From contig NZ_ABVL01000014.1 in assembly GCF_000173075.1 (NCBI RefSeq), positions 124,001 through 188,000 on the forward strand: a DNA stretch of 64,000 nt. The letters run 5' to 3'. The notes under the pieces were generated by a model, which was not told the DNA's origin, made no database searches, and was given only the letters and a program-made list of their open reading frames with translations. The DNA is from Chthoniobacter flavus Ellin428. GTDB taxonomy: Bacteria > Verrucomicrobiota > Verrucomicrobiia > Chthoniobacterales > Chthoniobacteraceae. Numbering within the stretch: position 1 is the first letter of the stretch; each line of letters opens with the position of its first letter. Below, one piece after another: positions 15,298 through 22,809 of the stretch. The translations under genes and the position numbers were made by a program.

Positions 15298-17937
15298 ATG
15301 ACCGCCCGTTCCTCCGTCCGCCTCGCCGCCGCGTCCCTCATCGCGTCGCTGCCGGCGTTCGCCGCCAGTCTCGACCCCGTCACCAAGCCGAACCCCTTTC
15401 CGCCGCAAAAGGCGGTGGTGGCGCGCACACCCGCCGAGACGCTCAAGGCCACGGAGTTGCCGCCCGGATACCATCTCGAGACCGTGCTCACCGAGCCGGA
15501 GATCAAGGAACCGGTCGCCATCGCTTTCGACGGTGACGGTCGCATGTATGTCGCCGAGTTGCGCAGCTACATGCAGGACATTGACGGCACGAACGAGCAC
15601 GACCCGGTCAGCCGCGTCTCCGTGCACTGGTCCTCGAAGCACAATGGCGTTTACGACAAGCACGCCATCTTCGCCGACAAGCTCGTCCTCCCGCGCATCA
15701 TGCTGCCGCTCGACAAAGGCCGCGTGCTCATCGGCGAGACCGACACCAGCGATCTTTACATTTACTCGGATACGACCGGCGACGGCGTGGCCGACAAGAA
15801 GGAACTCTTTTTCCAGGGCGGGCCGCGCGGCGGAAACCTGGAGCACCAGCCCAGCGGCCCCGTTTGGGCGATCGATAACTGGCTCTACACCACCTACAAC
15901 GCCTACCGCCTGCGCTGGTCGCCTGATGGCCAGACGAAGAAGGAAAACACCGCGCCCAATGGCGGCCAGTGGGGCGTCTCGCAGGACGACTGGGGCAAGC
16001 TTTGGTTCGTCAATGCCGGCGGCGAAAAAGGCCCGGTGAATTTCCAGACCGGCATCGTCTACGGCGCCTTCAATACCAAAGACCAGATGGAGCCGAACTT
16101 CGAAGCCGTATGGCCAAAGGTTGGCCTGGCTGACGTGCAGGGCGGTGAGAATCGTTACCGCGAGGAGAATGGCACGCTCAATCACTTTACCGCCACCTGC
16201 GGCGGCGAGATTTATCGCGGCGATCGCCTGCCTGCCGAACTCCGCGGCGATCTCTTCTTCGGCGAACCCGTCGGCCGCCTCGTGCGCCGCGCCAAGGTCA
16301 CGATGCAGGATGGCATCACGCATCTCAGCAATCCCTACGGCCAGTCGGAGTTCATTCGCTCCACCGATCCGCTCTTCCGCCCCGTCAATTTCAACACCGC
16401 GCCGGATGGCACGCTCTACATCACGGATATGTATCGCGGCATCATCCAGGAGGGGAATTGGGTGAAGGACGGCAGCTACCTACGCAAAGCGGTGCAGCAG
16501 TACGGCCTCGATAAACCCATCGGCCACGGCCGCGTCTACCGTCTCGTGCACGATGGCATGAAGCCTGGTCCGCAGCCGAGCATGAACAGCGAGACGCCCG
16601 CGCAACTCGTCGCGCATCTCGAGCATCCCAATGGCTGGTGGCGGGACACCGCGCAGAAGCTGCTCGTCATCAAGCAGGACAAATCGGTCGTCCCTGCGCT
16701 GGTCAAAATGGCCACCACGAGCAAGAACCCGTTGGCCCGCCTGCACGCGCTCTGGACCATCGAAGGGCTTGATTCCCTCACGCCCGAACTCGTTCGCGAA
16801 AAGCTCAAGGATGAAGACCCGCATCTCCGCGCCGCGGCCATCCGGGTGTGCGAGACGCTCTACAAGAATGGCGACAAATCCTTCGCCGCCGACGTCACGA
16901 ACGCGACCAGGGACAAGGATGGCGATGTCGTCCTGCAGGCGCTGCTCACCGCGAAGTTGCTCGATATTCCCGATTGGAAAAAAACCCTCACGGACGTCGT
17001 GGCCACGAACAACCACCTCGGCGTGAAACAAATCGGCGACATGATCCTGCATCCGCCCGTGCAGCAGGCTCCGCTCGCCATGAGCAACGACGAGAAGAAG
17101 CTCTACAAGGCCGGTGAAGGCATCTTCCAGACCCTCTGCGCCACCTGCCACGGCATGGATGCTAAAGGTATGCCCATGGTCGGGGCCGCGCCCGGCGTCA
17201 TGCTCGCCCCGCCGCTCGCCGGTTCGCATACCGTGAACGGCTGGCGCGAAGGTTCCATCCGCGTGCTCATGCAGGGCTTGAGTGGCGACATCGACGGCAA
17301 GAAGTACGAAGGCCAGATGATCTCCATGGCCACGAACGACGACACCTGGATTGCCAGCGTGCTCAGCTACGTACGCAACACCTTCGGCAACCGCGCCGGC
17401 TTCGTCACGCCGCAGCAGGTCGCCGCCGTCCGCGCCGTGGGCAAGGATCGCACGCAGCCCTGGACCGCTGCCGAATTGCGCGCCTCGCTCCCCCAGGCCT
17501 TGCTCAATCGCAAGTCGTGGATCCTCTCCGCCAGCCACAAGGCCGAGAACGCCGGCCTGGCCGTCGACGGCAAGGTCGAGACCCGCTACACCACCGGCAC
17601 CCCCCAGGTGCCCGGCATGTGGTTCGAGATCGAGCTCCCGCTGGAAACGCAGGTCACTGGCGTGCAACTCGACGCCGGCGATTCGAAGAACGACTACCCG
17701 CGCGGTTATAAGCTCGAGCTCTCCAACGACGGCGAACACTGGAAGGAAGTCGCCAGCGGCAAAGGCACCACCGCCGTGACGGACATCCAGTTCACTCCCG
17801 CGAAAGCGAAGATGATTCGCATCACGCAGACCGGCTCAGTCCGTGGCAACTTCTGGTCGATCCACGAGGTGCAGGTCTTCGAGGCGAACACGACTACGGT
17901 GGCCTCCGCCGCTCCTGCTGCGCCGAAGGCGCACTGA
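15298..17937 (+). CDS. PVC-type membrane-bound dehydrogenase/cytochrome with discoidin domain
   Basis: 879 residues with a signal peptide (to about Ala22). Residues about 60-420 form a sorbosone/glucose-dehydrogenase-like propeller (VAIAFDGDGRMYVAE...LYITDMYRGIIQEG), the TIGR02604 type. HEAT-like helices follow (about 430-580), then a c-type haem site CATCHG (Cys614, Cys617, His618) and a C-terminal F5/8 type C (discoidin) domain (about 730-870) that may bind carbohydrate. It probably oxidises an extracellular sugar or alcohol and passes electrons through its own haem. It is the third gene of the sigma/FecR operon, which suggests that the sigma factor controls it. Substrate unknown. Confidence 0.88.
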   Translation: MTARSSVRLAAASLIASLPAFAASLDPVTKPNPFPPQKAVVARTPAETLKATELPPGYHLETVLTEPEIKEPVAIAFDGDGRMYVAELRSYMQDIDGTNEHDPVSRVSVHWSSKHNGVYDKHAIFADKLVLPRIMLPLDKGRVLIGETDTSDLYIYSDTTGDGVADKKELFFQGGPRGGNLEHQPSGPVWAIDNWLYTTYNAYRLRWSPDGQTKKENTAPNGGQWGVSQDDWGKLWFVNAGGEKGPVNFQTGIVYGAFNTKDQMEPNFEAVWPKVGLADVQGGENRYREENGTLNHFTATCGGEIYRGDRLPAELRGDLFFGEPVGRLVRRAKVTMQDGITHLSNPYGQSEFIRSTDPLFRPVNFNTAPDGTLYITDMYRGIIQEGNWVKDGSYLRKAVQQYGLDKPIGHGRVYRLVHDGMKPGPQPSMNSETPAQLVAHLEHPNGWWRDTAQKLLVIKQDKSVVPALVKMATTSKNPLARLHALWTIEGLDSLTPELVREKLKDEDPHLRAAAIRVCETLYKNGDKSFAADVTNATRDKDGDVVLQALLTAKLLDIPDWKKTLTDVVATNNHLGVKQIGDMILHPPVQQAPLAMSNDEKKLYKAGEGIFQTLCATCHGMDAKGMPMVGAAPGVMLAPPLAGSHTVNGWREGSIRVLMQGLSGDIDGKKYEGQMISMATNDDTWIASVLSYVRNTFGNRAGFVTPQQVAAVRAVGKDRTQPWTAAELRASLPQALLNRKSWILSASHKAENAGLAVDGKVETRYTTGTPQVPGMWFEIELPLETQVTGVQLDAGDSKNDYPRGYKLELSNDGEHWKEVASGKGTTAVTDIQFTPAKAKMIRITQTGSVRGNFWSIHEVQVFEANTTTVASAAPAAPKAH

Positions 17938-17943
17938 GGCGGC

Positions 17944-18015
17944 TCCTATTATTCCTATTCGTCCTATTCCTCCTATCGGCGAATAGGAGGGATAGGAAGC
18001 ATAGGAGGTATAGGA
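17944..18015. terminator. Period-9 hairpin: four TCCTAT and four ATAGGA boxes
   Basis: Between two convergent genes. TCCTAT occurs at 17944, 17953, 17962 and 17971 and ATAGGA at 17983, 17992, 18001 and 18010, each separated by three variable bases. The eight boxes can pair as four 6-bp helices split by internal loops. The 6-bp loop is CGGCGA. It lies 6 bp after the cytochrome stop and 4 bp before the sialidase stop, so it is probably a bidirectional terminator. Confidence 0.75.
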
Positions 18016-18019
18016 CCCT

Positions 18020-19183
18020 CTACTCCTTGAGCCGCCAATGCGTGCTCAACAAGCTCGTCTTCTCCCCCGTCTGATCGATCTGGTAGTACACCGTGTAGAT
18101 CGACCCATCCGCGAGTTGCACCGAACTCGGGTACCCCAAGTCGCTATTCGGCGCTGTGCGTAGAGTGATTTCATGCTCCACATCCCACGTCTTCCCGCCG
18201 TCCTTGCTGATACACGCATGCTCCCCAAACGGCTCCCGCCGCACGCCATAGACCACCAGCAGCCACCCATTCTTCAGCATTAGCAAATGCGGCGGGTAAC
18301 CATAAATCGGCGTCTTGTGTGTGGTCGTCCAGGTCTTGCCGCCATCCGTGCTTTCCGTCTGCCGCAGATACGTCTGTGAATGGTCCTTCGGTTCCGCGCG
18401 GATCATTGCCACCAGCTTCCCATCCGGCAGTTCCACCACGTGCGGTTCATCCTGCATCCGCACGCGCCAATCCGGATCGCGCTGATCCTCCTCCGCCACC
18501 GGAATCTCCGCCAGGTATTGCCAGCTTCGCCCATCGTCGCGCGATTCCTCCACCCCGAGCTTGAGCACCTTTTCGTGCGTGCTCAACCCCACATAAAGCA
18601 GCCGTCCATCCTGCAATTGAATCGGCCCATGCGGCGCCGAGCCGATCGTTTTCACCGGCTTTTCCCAAGTCTTGCCATCATTCACGGAGCGCCGCGTCCA
18701 GTTCCCGTGATCCGCCACGATGGTCTCCGGGCTGATCTTCTCGATGTGCCGCTGCCACGAGGTCAGCAACTCCGGAGGCAGATTTTGCCACTTCAGTTTC
18801 TCCGGATACATAAACGCCGTCGAAGTAAACCAACTCACCAGCAGCGCCCCGGACTTCGTTTGAATGATCCCCGCATCGCGATCATCGAGCGGCGAGTTAT
18901 TGATCGTCTCCGGCTCGCTCCACGTTTTCCCATCGTCGTGGCTGCGGACTATTTGCGTTTTGCCCCATGGACAAATATGAGCATCGCGATCCCCGGAAAA
19001 AACGACCAGCAATTCGCCGTCGCGAGTCCGGGTAATCGTCGGCCAGCCAATGTAATGCCCGGCCTGTTTGCAGACCGTGCCTTGCGAAAGAATCGTCGCC
19101 CCGTCATCCGCCGTGGCCACGGAAGGGGAGAACAGCAAGGCCAGGACAGGGGAGAGCGCGAGGAACCAAAGAGAGCGTTTCAT
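18020..19183 (-). CDS. Sialidase-like BNR-repeat exported protein
   Basis: 387 residues with a signal peptide (MKRSLWFLALSPVLALLFS...ATA). Five Asp-boxes (S-x-D-x-G-x-[TS]-W) are visible at about residues 81-88, 166-173, 214-221, 278-285 and 326-333, defining a six-bladed sialidase-type propeller. The protein would act outside the cytoplasm as a glycoside hydrolase (sialidase or another GH33-like activity) or as a glycan-binding propeller. The family arginine triad could not be assigned with certainty. It is convergent with the cytochrome gene and stands alone; no sialic acid catabolic genes are seen nearby. Confidence 0.82.
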   Translation of the reverse strand: MKRSLWFLALSPVLALLFSPSVATADDGATILSQGTVCKQAGHYIGWPTITRTRDGELLVVFSGDRDAHICPWGKTQIVRSHDDGKTWSEPETINNSPLDDRDAGIIQTKSGALLVSWFTSTAFMYPEKLKWQNLPPELLTSWQRHIEKISPETIVADHGNWTRRSVNDGKTWEKPVKTIGSAPHGPIQLQDGRLLYVGLSTHEKVLKLGVEESRDDGRSWQYLAEIPVAEEDQRDPDWRVRMQDEPHVVELPDGKLVAMIRAEPKDHSQTYLRQTESTDGGKTWTTTHKTPIYGYPPHLLMLKNGWLLVVYGVRREPFGEHACISKDGGKTWDVEHEITLRTAPNSDLGYPSSVQLADGSIYTVYYQIDQTGEKTSLLSTHWRLKE

Positions 19184-19378
19184 GAGTTTTGGGGAGGGGG
19201 AGCAGGATGATCGTTGCCCAGAACAATCCCGCAGGCTGTGAAATGAAGAGAAAAATCAGTTTTCTGAGATTTCCCGCAAAAATCTCCCGCTAAGGTTTGG
19301 GTATCCCGTGCAATGTAGCCTTGCCAGTCAGACCGCATTCATTCCCCATACTCTGCCCCACTTTTCCCTGATCACCTC

Positions 19379-19735
19379 ATGTCAATGAACCTACGACCCG
19401 TCATTCTCTCTCTCGGCATCGCGACGCTGCTCAGCGGTTTCCTGCACGCCGCGGCGCCGGCCACTCTCGAACTCAAAAAGGACGACAACGTCGCCATCGT
19501 GGGTAGCGGCATCGCCGACCGCCAGCAGTATCACCCCTGGCTGGAGGCGCTCATCCACAAGGCGTATCCGGATCTCCATCTCAAGGTGCGCAACCTCGGT
19601 TTCACCGCGGATGAAGTGAACGTGCATCCGCGCAGCGACGAAGTGCCGACCATCGAGCAATTCCTCAACATGAAGCCCGGGGACGACGACCCTCACGGTG
19701 GGCAAGACGGAAGTGACCTACCACTGGGGCGCTGA
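19379..19735 (+). CDS. N-terminal fragment of SGNH-PVC cytochrome fusion (frameshifted)
   Basis: 118 residues: signal peptide (MNLRPVILSLGIATLLSGFLHA) followed by the start of an SGNH/GDSL-hydrolase-like domain (VAIVGSGIADRQQYHPWLEA, then RNLGFTADEV). The domain breaks off at residue about 101 and continues in the +1 frame in the next entry. Reading one G fewer in the GGGG run at 19679-19682 joins the two as ...NMKPGTTTLTVGKTEVTY. The usual catalytic Ser of the first SGNH block is not evident (GSGIAD), so this domain may bind rather than hydrolyse. Very likely one gene, 19379-22766. Confidence 0.8.
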   Translation: MSMNLRPVILSLGIATLLSGFLHAAAPATLELKKDDNVAIVGSGIADRQQYHPWLEALIHKAYPDLHLKVRNLGFTADEVNVHPRSDEVPTIEQFLNMKPGDDDPHGGQDGSDLPLGR

Positions 19736-22700
19736 TTTCCATGCCAATGTGATCCTCGCCTATTGGGGCTTCAACGAATCCTTCAAGGGCGAAGCGGGCC
19801 TCGAGGATTACAAGAAGGCACTCGACGAGTATCTGAAAAATCTGAAGACCTCGGACTTCGGCAAGGGCCACCCCCGCGTGGTGCTCTTCTCGCCCATCGC
19901 CAATGAAAACCTGAAGAGTCCGAACTATCCGGACGGCACGGCGAATAACAAAAACCTCGCGCTCTACACCAAGGCGATGGCCGAAGTGGCCAAGGCGAAC
20001 GATGTGCAGTTCATCGATCTCTTCACTCCCTCGGAAAAACTCTACAGCCAGGCCGCGCATCCGCTGACCATCGATGGCGTCCATCTCACCGACGAAGGCG
20101 ACAAGGAACTCGCCCCCGTGCAGTTCAGGGCGCTCTTCGGCAAGGACGGGGCGAGCACGACCGATCCTACGGTGGACAAGATTCGCGATGCGGTGCTGAC
20201 CAAGAACGACGAGTGGCATCATCGCTACCGCACCGTGGACCAGTACAACATCTATGGCTCGCGCTCGCGCATCAAATACGCCTCGCCGGACGATCCCAAG
20301 AACGCGCCGGACAACGCCACCATCATGGGCGAAGAAATGGCCCAGCGCGATGTGAAGACGGCCAACCGCGACCAGGCGGTGTGGGCCGCCGCGGAGGGCA
20401 AAGCCTTCACGGTGAAGGATGACAATCTGCCTCCGGTGGACAAGGTGCCTTCCAATCGCGTCGGGCCATTCCCGGTGCAGACCAAGGAGGATGCCACGGT
20501 GAATACGACCACGGCGAAGCCTTCGCCGAAAGCGCCGCTGCGCCCCTACATCGAGAAGGGCGAAGACACGCTGAAGTACATCAAGGTGCCGGAAGGTTGC
20601 AAAGTGGACTTCATCGCCTCGGAAAAGGAATTTCCCGAGCTGATCAATCCCGTGCAGATGGCCTTCGATACCCGCGGGCGTCTGTGGGTGGCCTCGTGGC
20701 CGAACTACCCGGAGACCACGCCGACGACGAAGGTCTTCGACAAACTGCTCATCTTCGACATCGACCCGAAGACCGGAAAATTCACCAAGTGCACGACGTT
20801 CGCCGACGGCCTGAACTGCCCGACCGGCTTCCAGTTCTACAAGGACGGTGTGATCGTCATGCAGTCGCCGGACATGATTTTCCTCCGCGATTCGACGGGC
20901 AAGCAGATGCATGCCGACACGAGTGAGCGCATCGTCAGCGGTCTCGACGCGGCGGACTCGCATCACGAGACGAACTCGATCTGCTACGAGCCGGGTGGTG
21001 CGGTGTATTTCAGCGACGGCGTCTTCCATCGCACGAATGTGGAGACGCTCAACGGGCCGATCCGCAACCAGAACGCCGCGATCTATCGTTACGAACCGCG
21101 CACTTCGCGCTTCGATCGCTACGCGCCGTATGGCTTCGCGAATCCGCACGGGCGCGTGTTCGACTACTGGGGTAATGACATCATCACCGATGCCACCGGC
21201 AACAATTCGTATTTCGCGCCGGCGTTCAGTGGGCATCTCGACAGCGGCGCGCACCCGAAAATGAAGCAGTTCTGGGACCGGCCGTCGCGTCCGTGCCCGG
21301 GCACGAACATTCTCTCCAGCCGGCATTTTCCGGATGACTGGCAGGGGCAATTCCTGGACGGCAACGTGATCGGTTTCCAGGGCATCTTCCGTGCGAAGAT
21401 TTCCGAGGACGGCGCGGGCCTCAAGGCTGTGACGATCGATCCGCTGGTCGAAGGCCTCCTTGGCGATGACACACACGAGGGGAACCCGGACTTCCGCCCG
21501 AGTGGCATCGCCGTGGCGCCGGATGGTTCGCTCTACTTCATGGACTGGTCGCAGATGCTCATCGGCCACTTGCAACACCATCTGCGCGATCCGAACCGCG
21601 ATCACCTGCACGGCCGCATCTACCGCATCACCTATCCCTCGCGTCCGCTGCTCACGCCGAAGCCGATCTACGGCCAGAGCATTCCGGCGTTGCTCGAGCT
21701 CTTGAAGGAACCCGAGGACAACGTGCGCCAGCGGGCGAAGATCGAGCTCGATACTCACGACACCGCCGAGGTCATGGCTGCGACGGACAAGTGGGAGAAG
21801 GCGCTCGATAAGTCGGACAAGAATTACGAACACAACCGCCTCGAAGCGCTCTGGGTGCACCAGTGGCAGAACGTGGTGAACCTCGATCTGCTGAATGACG
21901 TGTTGAAGTCGCCCGAGCCGCGGGCTCGCGCGCAAGCCGTGCGCGTCCTCTGCTACTGGATGGATCGCGTGCCCAACCACATGGCGTTGCTCGAGACGGC
22001 GATCAAGGATCCCGCGCCGCGGGTGCGTCTCGAAGCCGTGCGTGCGCTCAGCTTCGTGAAGGGGCAGGATGCTCAGAAGGCCTTCGATCTCGCCCAACTG
22101 GAGATGATGGATAAGGACTACTATATCGACTACTGCTTCCGCGAGACGATGCGCCAGCTCGGTTCGCTGCCGGAGAACCAGGGGAAGATCGAGAAGACTC
22201 CGATCCTCGCCGCGCGTCTGCGGGCCGTGCCGGATGCGAAGTATGGTCCCACGCGCAAGAAGCTGACTGCTGCGGAGCAGAAGATGTACGACTTGGGCAA
22301 GGAGGTCTTCAACAAGGACGTGCATTGTGCGACCTGCCATCAGCCGGACGGCAAAGGGGTGGAAAATACCTACCCGCCGCTCGCCAAGAGCGAGTGGTTG
22401 GCGGACCAGGATCGTGTCATCAAGATCGTGCTCAAGGGACTTTATGGAGAACTGAAGCTCCAGGGCAAGACTTACGGACCGTCGAAGAACACGCCGCCGA
22501 TGGTGGGCTTCGGCCCGCTCGACACCGACGAGGAGATCGCCGCGGTGATCTCTTTCGTACGCCAGTCGTTCGGCAACGACCTCGACTTCGTGAAGCCGGA
22601 AGAAGTGAAGCGCGTCCGCGAAGAGGTCAAGGACCGGAATATCTTCTACATGACGGACGATATCCTGAAGGAGCATCCGCTCGTGCCGAAAGACGCGAAG

Positions 22701-22766
22701 GCTCCGGATGCAAAGAGCGCCGACGCGAAGAAAGCTTCCGAGACAAAGGCTCCGGCAACCAAATAA
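19698..22766 (+). CDS. SGNH-PVC dehydrogenase/cytochrome fusion, main part
   Basis: About 1022 residues read from a GTG at 19698, but almost certainly the continuation of 19379. The first 150 residues complete the SGNH domain (YWGFNESF block, DGVHLTDEGD with Asp and His). Then come a linker, a TIGR02604-type dehydrogenase propeller (about 290-620: VQMAFDTRGRLWVASW...SLYFMDWSQMLIGHLQHH), HEAT-like helices (about 650-830) and a haem site CATCHQ (Cys877, Cys880, His881). The C-terminal 40 residues are a Lys/Ala/Asp-rich tail. It is extracytoplasmic, presumably an esterase-like or glycan-binding domain joined to an oxidoreductase. Convergent with the next gene across 43 bp. Confidence 0.88.
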   Translation: MGKTEVTYHWGADFHANVILAYWGFNESFKGEAGLEDYKKALDEYLKNLKTSDFGKGHPRVVLFSPIANENLKSPNYPDGTANNKNLALYTKAMAEVAKANDVQFIDLFTPSEKLYSQAAHPLTIDGVHLTDEGDKELAPVQFRALFGKDGASTTDPTVDKIRDAVLTKNDEWHHRYRTVDQYNIYGSRSRIKYASPDDPKNAPDNATIMGEEMAQRDVKTANRDQAVWAAAEGKAFTVKDDNLPPVDKVPSNRVGPFPVQTKEDATVNTTTAKPSPKAPLRPYIEKGEDTLKYIKVPEGCKVDFIASEKEFPELINPVQMAFDTRGRLWVASWPNYPETTPTTKVFDKLLIFDIDPKTGKFTKCTTFADGLNCPTGFQFYKDGVIVMQSPDMIFLRDSTGKQMHADTSERIVSGLDAADSHHETNSICYEPGGAVYFSDGVFHRTNVETLNGPIRNQNAAIYRYEPRTSRFDRYAPYGFANPHGRVFDYWGNDIITDATGNNSYFAPAFSGHLDSGAHPKMKQFWDRPSRPCPGTNILSSRHFPDDWQGQFLDGNVIGFQGIFRAKISEDGAGLKAVTIDPLVEGLLGDDTHEGNPDFRPSGIAVAPDGSLYFMDWSQMLIGHLQHHLRDPNRDHLHGRIYRITYPSRPLLTPKPIYGQSIPALLELLKEPEDNVRQRAKIELDTHDTAEVMAATDKWEKALDKSDKNYEHNRLEALWVHQWQNVVNLDLLNDVLKSPEPRARAQAVRVLCYWMDRVPNHMALLETAIKDPAPRVRLEAVRALSFVKGQDAQKAFDLAQLEMMDKDYYIDYCFRETMRQLGSLPENQGKIEKTPILAARLRAVPDAKYGPTRKKLTAAEQKMYDLGKEVFNKDVHCATCHQPDGKGVENTYPPLAKSEWLADQDRVIKIVLKGLYGELKLQGKTYGPSKNTPPMVGFGPLDTDEEIAAVISFVRQSFGNDLDFVKPEEVKRVREEVKDRNIFYMTDDILKEHPLVPKDAKAPDAKSADAKKASETKAPATK

Positions 22767-22809
22767 CTTCGATCCGGGTTCGCCCTCGATCGCGATGCAG
22801 TTCGCCAGG

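Noticed and set aside
17944..18015. CRISPR array
   Set aside because: Units are 6 bases with 3-base spacers and arranged as an inverted pair, with no cas genes; not CRISPR-like.
19679..19682. Programmed ribosomal frameshift
   Set aside because: There is no slippery heptamer and no clear stimulatory structure, and similar single-base insertions occur in other genes.
19665..22676. Very long reading frame on the strand opposite the SGNH-cytochrome gene
   Set aside because: Mirror frame of a high-G+C gene, dominated by Arg, His and Leu, with no domain motif; the plus strand has a clear haem site and propeller.
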